In this document: in pieces, positions 44,433 through 56,300 of the stretch | How the letters are laid out: each line of letters begins with the position of its first letter | Numbering within the stretch: position 1 is the stretch's first letter | Assembly: GCF_001039355.2 (NCBI RefSeq) | Contig: NW_019775724.1 | Span: 233,404 to 297,403, forward strand | DNA length: 64,000 bases | Direction: 5' to 3' | Origin: Lingula anatina | Lineage: Eukaryota; Brachiopoda; Lingulata; Lingulida; Lingulidae | The notes under the pieces: generated by a model | Database searches by the model: none | Told to the model about the DNA's origin: nothing | The model's input: only the letters and a program-made list of their open reading frames with translations | Made by a program: the position numbers and the translations under genes

Positions 44433-44690
44433 ATACATGAGAATTACCAAACACAAGCCGAAATATTACCGTACCGTTAGCTTACGACCTACTTGGTGGA
44501 ATGCCCTCATCAGACTAATGTGAGTAGATGTTCACACTCACTGACCCCTAGGTGATACAGTGGCCAGGACCCTTTTATAAATGTCAGGTAACCCCCCCCC
44601 CCCCACCCCATCTAGTCATATTAGTCTAATGAAGGCCTTCGACCAGGTTAATATTCCTGCTTGTGTTTGGCAATTCTCATGTATAATGAC
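44433..44690. mobile_element. Foldback element between cassettes A and B
   Basis: TACATGAGAATTACCAAACA at 44434 faces its near-complement TTGGCAATTCTCATGTATAA ending about 44690, and CATCAGACTAATGTGAGTAG faces CTAGTCATATTAGTCTAATG. A C run (44592-44603) lies in the centre. Confidence 0.65.
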
Positions 44691-45560
44691 ATGACTTTAT
44701 ATAATATTGAAAAATATTGATTGAAAATTCATTGAAAATAAGAAAATGAGTAACAATTAAGAACTTCCATGTGTATGTATTTGCATGTGTGCCTACATGT
44801 ATAAATGCATGTGTGTGTGTGTCTGCTATAATCTCTAGATACAGCTGCAGACATAGGTTACATCCAACACTTAAGGCAATAGCGATGTACACAGGTGATG
44901 GGTATCTGTTCAGACACATTCATAATTGCAAAATAGTAAAAATAATAAGATAACAAAACAAAAAGAAACATTAATATGTTACAATCTCCAATACACAAAT
45001 TCAAACTGTGCTGTGCTGATTCCAGCTAGTTTAGGAATATTTCACATTTTATTTTCACCAATTAACATAATATACCCCTGTAGCAATTTAATTTATGGTT
45101 CTTGAATCAAGGGGTTTTAAGTTTCGGAACTAATGACCACTTCTCCAATGAAAATGCACCTTTGAACCCAAAGTCTAAAATCTGAAAAGAGACCCCAATT
45201 ATATATCCCACCCATTAAACCAAAGTTAAGGTGTGTTTACTTTCTGAAAATCGGCACAAACAAATATATTTTGCAGAAAATTAGATTTTGTGCAAAAATG
45301 TGGCCCATTTGACTTTGAAATAACGGTCAAAAGTCAAACTCAATGTCACAAAAAGATTGCGAGTATATGCAAAGTTGAGATTATATGTGAACTAAATCTA
45401 AGGGATGGGGATACACTCCCTTACAGTGTATTGTCACTTGGTCTTTAGTGCCCCATCAAGATACTTTATGTCCTATCAAATGCCGTACTTTTTTTCGACA
45501 TCCAGGTATCATTCCGAAATGATTATTAATTTTGGTTTTATACCATTTAAGCCTTTCCAG

Positions 45561-45601
45561 AAAATCAAGATCGTCGTGCAGCCATGTGTCCTGAAATCGA
45601 G
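45561..45601 (+). CDS. Cassette B exon 1
   Basis: Acceptor CCTTTCCAG and a canonical donor GTAAGT. Encodes NQDRRAAMCPEIE; one Leu-to-Arg change relative to cassette A. Enters in phase 1, so it can follow either the CARD exon (15537) or cassette A exon 7 spliced at 43980. Confidence 0.72.
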
Positions 45602-48600
45602 GTAAGTGGTGAGCTTTTAAATACGTTTGTGTTTAAGTGCTACCTAGCAAACACAGGACGTTATTATAACTTTACCATAACATATGTCCAAAAACGTTTT
45701 GGTAATGTTATAGTAACGTTGTGTTTTCTGGGCATTATCCTCAATTGCATAAGGTGTATTAAGACCGTGGAATTACATGTACTCGTATATATACAATCGT
45801 CAGAAAATTCGGACACACACAGGCATAAATGCGCACTCTTCACTGTTACACTTGCTATACAACCTCCGATATTTCTAATGATGAATATCACATAAAGACG
45901 GTTTATGTGTGCGTTTCAGTACAAGAACAATTCCGAACCAAGAGGTCGTGCACTCATCATCAACAATAAGAGATTTTCCGTGGACTGGCTTCCAGAACGT
46001 GATGGTACCGAGGTGGATGTTGCTGCCTTGAGGAAACTATTCGGTTACCTCCATTATGAGACTGACGTTATCAGTAACCTGACTGCAGATGTGAGTTCAT
46101 TAATGAGATCATTGTGTGTTTGTAATAGAATGAACATCGTAAAAACCAAATGGCTTTTAGGTTTCAGAGACTAACATACATTTTGGTGATGTCTAAATAT
46201 ATTTATCAGTGACACAAAGATGATACAATTGATACTTGAACCTTTTGGTTCAAAACAAGTATTGTCAAACAAACTTTTCGGTCACATTTTATTATGTTGT
46301 TCTTTTTCACCGCAATATATATTTTATTAAAAGCTTTTCACTCGTTTCCATTCATTGCATATATTTGTAATTATATGAGAGACGTATGCTATAGTTATAC
46401 ACAGAGACATGGTGTATAATCTACAAATATACCGTCACCTGTCCGTCCATGGTAGCTACTGCCTTTCACATTCTCTTTTAAGCCCCCTTTACACTGGACG
46501 GCGTCCTTTCTGCGTCCCGTAGAACGCCCCTGCTTAAAGACCAAAAAGTACTTTACGTGCCAACAACTGGACGGTCATTGAGCCTTCATTTTGCAACCAA
46601 AGCAATGCTTGTGCTCCCTTTTTACGACCACAGCGATATCAGTTTCATGGTCGGACAAAGGACGCAGAACGAACGCCGGCAGCGAAGAGGGGGTTTTAGC
46701 GCTAAGTATGAACTAATGCTGCCATTTTGCTTCACACTCTTGTTGATAACCCGATTCTGTATATACCACGTCTGTAAAGCCTCTCTTCTGGTCCTCAAAT
46801 CAAGTTCGGTCCCTTGGTTCTAAACTGTTTACCAGAGGCTCTGTTCTGGTCCTACACCTGTTAATGTCCATCATGACGTGTTCTAACGTGTTCCCCAAAC
46901 GTGTCCTTGGCTGACTCTATTATGGTCTCCAATATTTGAGGTTTAAAACTTTGAGAGGCTACCAAAAAACGTACGTAAACTGAATGTTGGAAAGAAATGC
47001 ATTTCAATTATTTAAATTGTATTATATTTGCTATAATATATTCTCAGATTTTTTAAAGAACACAAAAGTTTTGCTGCGTGACTACCTTTAGGATGCCTAA
47101 TACTACTAAAAAGTTTATGGCGTTCTCTGCTTCTTGTTTTCAAGACAGTTACATTCGTGGGTGATTGTGTGCATGTGTGTGTGTGTGGAGTGGGGGTGTA
47201 CTCACTCACTCACTCGTTCTTTATTCCGTTTTAAGTTAGTATAAGCTCTTATTTTCATATGGACGCGTTTATTCCCGTGAATTTCCTAAATGTCCACTGG
47301 ACTGTCAAGAACTATAGTGATTCAGAGCTTNAAAAGGCATCAAAACTCTCCAGAACGAAAGATACGTATGTTAAGCCCCTCTTCTGGTCCTCAAATCAAG
47401 TTCGGTCCCTTGGTTCTAAACTGTTTACAAGAAGCTCTGTACTGGTCCTACACCTGTAAATGTCCATCATGACGAGTTCAAACGTGTTCCCCAAACGTGT
47501 CCTTGGCTGACTCTATTATGTTCTCCAATATTTGAGGTTTAAAACTTTGAGAGGCTACCAAAAAACGTACGTAAACTGAATGTTAGAAAGAAATGCATTT
47601 TAATTATTTAAAATTGTATTATATTTGCTATAATATATTCTCATATTTTTTAAAGAACACAAAAGTTTTGCTGCGTGACTACCTTTAGGAAGCTTAATAC
47701 TACTACAATATTTAGCTCTTATTTTCATATGGACGCGTTTATTCCCGTGAATTTCCTAAATGTCCACTCGACTGTCAAGAACTATAGTGATTGAGAGCTT
47801 AAATCAGAACTTAGTCCCTTATATAGACACAGTATAATGGATTTTTACTGCATACGTTTTATAAATCTATTAATACTGCAATTTATGTAAAGAGCTCCCT
47901 ATGAAGGATAGTCTAGCTACTTTATTCTTTTACGCATTTTGTTTTCAGAATTTTTTTTCAATTTTCAGGATTTAGGGTTTAGGTATAGTCACTATAAAAC
48001 TGCCAAAATGTAGGCGATTTGTGCAAGAAGTAGAAATGGATTATATTATTTTCGAATCAGCGGATCTAAAATAAACAAAGTTTATTAATCAACGCGCAAT
48101 ATATTCGTAATTAAAGCCTATTTGCCTGTTTGACTGCATTTAAACTAAGACGCAACTGATCATAATGTGTGTTTGATTGACGGGGCTGGTTTAGAGATGT
48201 GCTGCATACCTTGTTGGTATTTATACCTAGGCCTTCACAAGCTATATATCCCATATCATTAAGATAATGTTCAAGTGATGTTTTGCTACAGGATGACAAC
48301 TTAGCATCCCAATTGTATTGCTTTAGGAGCGTAGGGGAGACCGGGGCTAGTTGGACCCCAGGGTAAGTTGGCCCCCCATCAATTTATGACAAAGTAACTA
48401 TTTGATAAAAGAATTGATCACATCATTTTGTAAAGTGACCGTATCCAATAGTGCTAAGAAAGCGTCGTCAGTGAGTCCAAATGAAATAATTTAGCATCTT
48501 AAAGTAACTTTATTAAAGAGACTTGATGGTGGGCCAACTTACCCCGGGGTCTAACTAGCCCCGGTCTCCCCTACAGTGAAGGGAATATCATGAAAACCCA

Positions 48601-50298
48601 GTGATCTGACCAAAGACATTGTGGCGATTCGATCGACTAATGGTAGCGGACAGATCCAGTATAACTACGTAGTATAAGTATGCATACCAATGCAAGTTAC
48701 TGTTACACAACGCCGTACTCCCTTGGGTAAAATTAAAGGCTAACATTCCCGTTTCAATTTACCACTTCAAGGGAAAGATTCAGAACAGCGCCCTGTAAAG
48801 ATCTTACTAACTGACCCCTGGAAACCACAAAATTTTCTTTCATGCCAAAATCTGTGAATTTAAATACTCGATCCCCACCATTAAAAGTGCCACCGACCCT
48901 CACACTGACTGCTTCTCTTGTTATAGAGTACAATTCAATTTAATTTAAAAGAGACAAACCTAGCTGTTATTACAGAATCGGGATTCTTTAACATAGATTT
49001 TGTCTCGACTCCAGGGACGTCTCAATTTCTTTTTCATTCGAAGGTATGCCTAGGTGAAAATGCATTCTTTTTTTCACAAACTCCGATCTCATATAAGATA
49101 TGTGAATGGAGAAGTGTGTAGTCAGGTGTGTCGCTACCAATTAACTGAATAACAGGTTTGTTGCGCTGCTGCATTATGCAATATGCAGTGATTTAATTGG
49201 GGAGTGCTCCTTTGGGCTGGCCAAAGCTTGGGTTTGGCAAAGCATGGTTCTTTCAAAAAAAGTATCCATATGTCGGCAACTACTGCATAGAATTATTTTA
49301 AATTTTGCATGCAAGTGGTCGGGTTTGCTGTGTGTAAAATGAGCTATGCAGTGCTTTACAAATTTGTAAATCTGTGGGAGAATGGCGCGAAAAAGACAGG
49401 CATTGCCAGACAGTTAATTGTGCCAAACGAAACGGTCCGCAGAGTTTTATAAAGTAATGCCCAGACTGATGTACCTACACAGAGGCCACGCCCAATGTAT
49501 TGAAATCTTACCACCAGGGCACAGGACCCACTGTCTTTCGGGATATGCTGTTGCAACTAAACAAAAGCCATCTAGTCCGTTCAGAATGAGGGGTAAATTG
49601 CCACCAAAATGCACTTTTCAAGGCCCTTAGCGAATACCAAACTGGTTTTAGCAGGTTAGAATACCAGACGACCTCCAAGGAACCCACTGTAAACAGCAAA
49701 ACATCGTTGTATGTTTCTCTAATGAATTGGGGACCTTGTCTGTTTCTGGGTTGAACACTGAAATCTCGTGGCTTTTTGTATTGATGTCAGATTTCACCTG
49801 TACCGCTCAACAGTCAAAACAGACTTTACAGACATCCAGAAGAGGCCAACGACGAAGCGTGTGCCGCATCTAAAGTGACTTACGTCATTAACAGCGTTAG
49901 AATTTGGAGTGGAAATCACATTGGTGCCAAAACAGGAATCCGTTGCCACTTGAGAGCGCTGGTAGCAGCCAGAAGAGGTCATGCGTAACAGCGGCCGTTA
50001 CTGTGACTTGACACTGACATGAGGGTCCTTTGTGGAGCGTGTAACTCCTTTACAGACAATAATTTGGAAAATATGGAGGTCCAAAATATCTCTTTTAATG
50101 GTTGTCGTATGACATAGAATAGACAATGTGTTTTTGTTTGCTTCTCTGTCGAATTCCATCACAATGACATCAAAGAGGTAATTTAAAGTTGTTAAAACAC
50201 GATTTTTATCCTTATTTTAATTTATCAGTCAGCTAAATAGGAAAAAACTGATGAAAAATGTTTTGGAAAAAAATATTCCATATTAAATGTCAAGTCTG

Positions 50299-50379
<81 letters not shown>

Positions 50380-53300
50380 ATCTTATTCGGTTGAATTGTC
50401 TTTATCGCAGCATCTATATTTAAGTTCATTAAAAACCACAAATCAAACAAATTGTGTGTACGCGCTGTAATGTACATGTTCTTTGGATGGTTATTTTAAG
50501 TAATCCGATTTGATAATTTCGAATCCTATACATTATAGTAGATTTGCGTACATGGAAAGCATCAAAACAGACTAAAGGTATTTTCGCTTCGATCATTATA
50601 CCGTTTTATTTGCATCTCATCTGTAGCAACATTTGTTGCCAGATTAACGAAGCACCGCGCAATAATGTAAGAGAACCACGAAAACAGAGCACCCGCACCA
50701 GACACGGGCATTTAATTTTGGTTGGTCCTTACGGGCTTGCATTCGACCGGAGGCAGAGTTATGAATCAATCTACAGTATATTATTTTCCGTTTATATAAA
50801 AGTTACCTAAGTCCCGCATAACGCTATCTCAAAAATTGGTCACTTTATGACCCTTTAAAACACCGCTACAGATGTAGACACTCCAACCTAATTAATTAAG
50901 TTCGATGTGAGAAAACTTTCAACAAAAAGTGAAAATGTGAGTCACATATATTTAGATTAATATCGGAATAAATATATGACACGTTCCATTGCTTTCACTG
51001 GTTTATGTCATTGTACCCTCTAACAGGGAAAGCATTCAGCACTTATTAAAAGTAATATGAAACATTAATAAAAACGTTATGCAAAACGTGAGCGGTTGGG
51101 ATAAGTTCATTTATGCTCTCATCTTTCATATGAAAAAAAAATGAATATTTATTGCAAGAGTTCAGGGTGGGAGGGGGATCATAAGGGCATAGCAACTATT
51201 ATGTTACGATTTGAAATAAAACAAGGCAGCAAAGCTGTCAAATGTACAGACAAAAACCAGAAAATAAAAATGCAGGAAATAGGATACTGTCAATTCTGAT
51301 GCACTAATGTATTATGCTTACTGTAACTGCATAGCCAACATCAAATTCTAATTCTGCATAACAGTGGATTAGGATGAAAGTAAAATGTGTAACAAGCATT
51401 AGACTGAGTTCCCATATCTAGATCAATCTAACAGGATTAATCCAACTCCAAGGGGTTTCTCACTAAATTGCTTTCAGCTTAAGCGGCTTAGGATTCTGGC
51501 ATGCCAGTATTAGAAGGCGTGACAGACAGCTAAGCCACTAAGCAATTTGATTGCAATTAAGCGAGAATTCCCTTGGAGATAGATCGATCCACAGTTAGCG
51601 TGATAGGGTCTGGAAATAGTCCCTAAGGCTTCAGACTTTTAAGAGTTAAACTTTGGAAATGATATATATATATATATATATANNNNNNNNNNNNNNNNNN
51701 NNNNNNNNNNNNNNNNNNNNNNNNNNNNNNNNNNNNNNNNNNNNNNNNNNNNNNNNNNNNNNNNNNNNNNNNNNNNNNNNNNNNNNNNNNNNNNNNNNNN
51801 NNNNNNNNNNNNNNNNNNNNNNNNNNNNNNNNNNNNNNNNNNNNNNNNNNNNNNNNNNNNNNNNNNNNNNNNNNNNNNNNNNNNNNNNNNNNNNNNNNNN
51901 NNNNNNNNNNNNNNNNNNNNNNNNNNNNNNNNNNNNNNNNNNNNNNNNNNNNNNNNNNNNNNNNNNNNNNNNNNNNNNNNNNNNNNNNNNNNNNNNNNNN
52001 NNNNNNNNNNNNNNNNNNNNNNNNNNNNNNNNNNNNNNNNNNNNNNNNNNNNNNNNNNNNNNNNNNNNNNNNNNNNNNNNNNNNNNNNNNNNNNNNNNNN
52101 NNNNNNNNNNNNNNNNNNNNNNNNNNNNNNNNNNNNNNNNNNNNNNNNNNNNNNNNNNNNNNNNNNNNNNNNNNNNNNNNNNNNNNNNNNNNNNNNNNNN
52201 NNNNNNNNNNNNNNNNNNNNNNNNNNNNNNNNNNNNNNNNNNNNNNNNNNNNNNNNNNNNNNNNNNNNNNNNNNNNNNNNNNNNNNNNNNNNNNNNNNNN
52301 NNNNNNNNNNNNNNNNNNNNNNNNNNNNNNNNNNNNNNNNNNNNNNNNNNNNNATAGAGCTGTTTTTCTTATTTGGGCTGTATGTCAATCCTAAGAATCA
52401 TTCTTGTAAGTTAAAAAAATTACAGAAAATGATACAAAGTAACAGTACAGGGCTCCTGGTGGATGGGAGTGAGTCACATCTTGAAAATGCCAGTTTGAAA
52501 AATTAAAAATTAAAGAAAAAATTACAACAAGACAGAACTGTACTGAAATGGGTTTATTTCCATTTTAACACTTTTTTTTACATAAAACAATTAATTTCCT
52601 GTACTTTTCTTAATGATCAACTAAGAAAATTGTTGAGACGTAGAAAGTATATATAGAACAATATTAAATGTTCAGTTTGCTCCATTTTGAGATTCTGAAC
52701 ATATTAAATGATTAAATCTGACAAACTGCAATAATTTGCTTTTTTTCCATTTTTAAGACTTAATTACACAATAGATTAATACAGGTTTAACACCATTTTT
52801 ATGTAATCAACTAACAATATTGTAAAGATGAAAAATTTGTCAAAAGAACATTTATACGTAGCTTATTAGTTCAATAATGAGACTGTAAACATGCTTAAGA
52901 ATTGAATCTGAGGTAAAAGCACTTATAAACAAAACAAGGCATAACTGCATCAAAACGGAACCAATCAAGTTTACTTTCGAACTCGCACTTTAGTAAGATC
53001 AGGGAATTATATCGGAGGGAAAGGAAACGGGTGGCGGTCTATTGTCCCTATCTCTGTTAAGGGGCGGGGCAAAGTGTACGAGTGACAGGCCAAAGCGACG
53101 GGGGGTCACCTGTGGAAATCCACAGAGTAGTCCGTTAACTTGCGAGAATACGCGAGAACAACCCATAACTCAGCCCGTCATGCTGGTATACGGGAACCGC
53201 GCAAGCCTCCACCTCCTCGACGAAAACAACAGAAAAAATACTAATACTCTTATGTTTTCGACAAGTTAATTCAAAATTTGGATAATAGAGACCACATTAC

Positions 53301-56300
53301 ACACATTATGATCTTTGATACAGATTTTTCAATGAATTGACTACGTAAAAGCTGAGCTTTCCACAACGACGACCTAACAAAATTATTTGGATTACTTTCG
53401 ACATGTATAAACAACAGTGCCCTCTCAGGCCAGTAATGCTCCCTCTCAGGTACACTGTAGTGGATAACAGCACAGGTTACTTACGTGCTTATAGTATATA
53501 TAGTAGAAATTGAAAATCTGCACAAAGTAGAAATTACAAGTTGTTTTTATTTTGATCAGAAGTTGAGATACAAATCAATGCTTGTAATTAGTTTTGTTGT
53601 CAATACAAGTGAAAACTTATTTGTTTGTGATAAGTATGCAAAATTAAAATGTAACAGTTTTTATTACTGTAAAATAAAAGACAACTTCAGCCTACGAGAT
53701 CTAAGAGAAAGTCTTTATTTTTACATAAATTACATAGTTTGCTAAATAAATATTTAAATTAAACAATATATTGATAATAATAACTAAATAATGAGAGTTA
53801 ATCAAATAATATATGGCTAATATAAATTAAAGATAAAAAGAAAATAATTTTACCTGTAAAATAAAAGACAACTTCAGCCTACGAGATCTAAGAGAAAGTG
53901 AGGAATCGGACAAAGGAAATTACCGGTTAGAGACTTTAACCCAATGAAAAGCAAGAACGTATAGAGACGGAAAACAAGGAATAAGAAAGAAATCAGGGAA
54001 TACAGAAAATAAGGAATGGAAACATACAAACGGGACAGACTGAAAATATGACAAAATAAATAAAAATTTAAGAAAATAAATACTACTATTACAAAAATAA
54101 CAAGGCAGTTCACATGGTTTTCTTAAAAATTATGTCAGGGGAGAGTAAATGTCATTGGGCAAGTACTAGTAAGGCCGTTCTCTTGCACGATGTAGACTGT
54201 AAGGCTATGATATTTGACTTCTTTACATATCATATTTAACAGACATACCTCTTCATGGGTATTTATTAGCATGAATAATGCTGACACAAAATGAAAAGTG
54301 CACACACAGGACATTTTTTCTGTGATCATAAATGTGTTGTTAATATTTTGTAGGACGCATAATGTACTATACCATTTTTTATCAGAATGTCATATACCTG
54401 TAAATTGTCTGTATTATCAGGGGCATACTGAGGCAGTCTTCTGGGTCTTTCGGATTACGGTCAGAGTTTCCATTGACGATAACTTATATATATATATTTT
54501 TGTCGAAGATGTTAAAAATGGAGGATGGATGCAAAGATAATTTGGAAAGTATAAATCTGGATCAGCCCCTGTATTATGGATATTATTTGATTCCTGTACC
54601 TTATTTATTTGCTTGTACAGGAAGCAGTATTATAGGATTTTGATGAAGATTTCAACTGTATAATAAGGATTAAATGTCAGACAGCAGTCCAAGTTGCAAT
54701 GGTTGGATTTAATTACTTTATTTCAATTAAAGATTCTATGCCGTATCTCTTTGTGATAGCAGCAACCTCTGTCTGCCTGGAGTAGCAACAGAAGACGGTG
54801 ACCTTTTCTTTTCCCCATGTTCATTGGCCATAACAGACCTGAAAAGAGTAAAAATAATAACTGTACTTTTTTTCATTGTGTGATCATTCGAACATTTTAC
54901 GAGACAATTTTATACAAGTATCACAGTCTATATTTCAGATAGCTTATAATGTCCCCTGTTTGGACATGCCACTTTACCTGACCAGGTAAATTGTACATGT
55001 ATAAAAACAGTCAGACAATTAAATCACAGGTATAGTGTTTTAGACAATAGCAAGGATCGCCCATAGAAATTGCAACCATGATAAGGTGTGCATCTAATCA
55101 GTTCTAATTACAGAGGAAGATATCATCAACAATTGTAACAAAAGAATACTTGTACCCAATTACGAAGTGGTAAATATACCAAGGTCTTTATGATATAAAT
55201 GTATACAAAGGTGCTGATTTAATAGAACTGGCACAACCCTGGTCATATAAAACTTTCTACAATTAAGAAACATATTCAGAACTGGCTAGAAACAAAATAA
55301 AAAATCCAAATTGCTATTTCCCACTGACATTTCCTTTAAAAATATAAAAACAAATTCAAAATTGTCTAAACACACACGCCTGTTATATTCCATTCCCACA
55401 ACGAGGTTGGTGAGCTAAAAAGTGCCACGATAGAGGAGTAAAAAACACAGAGACCACCTGTTACACTGAAGTTCATTTGTGCACCAGTGCACCCTTTCAA
55501 ACCAGTCTTTCACGAAAAACAAGCTGTCAATTCATCATTTCTCATTAAAAATAGTTAAAACGTGCAAATTCAAATGGGCATAAATTTGGGTCTAAACCAC
55601 GTAACCAATGTCAGAATTTACAAAGTTCAATATAAGTCTGGTTCGTTTGTTAAAACAGCTGCGTGACAATCTGAACAACATAGCCCAATGCACGCTACAT
55701 ATATTTGGGTGTAAAATAAAAGCCAACATTAACATGTTTTCATCGTACAAAGATCCGTAAACTGCAAAACCCCGAAAAGTGTGTTAATAGCGTGTGCTGA
55801 CATCAAACTCGGATATCACTGAACGCGTCTCATGTCACGGCTATTTATTGCCATTTTAAAAAGATTTTGACAAACTAATCACCCAAATGTATTGCAGAAG
55901 TAATAGGTTTTCTGTATGTATACTCGATACATCGTGTCACTCTCACAATTTTTCCAAAAACTTGCAAATTTGCCAGAATCCTACAACTTTATTTTCAAGA
56001 TGGCGGATACGGCCACATCCACTGTGTTTTCATCTGCGTATTTATACATGTTTACAGCCTATGAAGCATAACTTTTTCCTACCTGCAGTCCCTCATTTCT
56101 TTAGTAATATATTCATTCATATTATGTAGACATATTGGACGAAAATAAATTTTTAAAGAATATTTTTAATAGTACCCCCCTTCTTGCCGATAAAAAACCG
56201 AGACCAACTTCAAATTAGCGTTTTAACAGCTTTCTGCATGATAAAAAAGGGAACTTTACCTTACTCGTGAGCTGGTCATCCTTTTCATTCGTCAAACGCA

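Noticed and set aside
50258-50477. Frames encoding Tyr-Ile repeats
   Set aside because: Translation of the (TA)n microsatellite.
51653-52388. Long open frames on both strands across the N gap
   Set aside because: They consist of undetermined bases and a (TA)n tract.
53042-53269. 75-codon GC-richer frame
   Set aside because: Lies in the arm of an inverted repeat; no recognisable domain or splice context.
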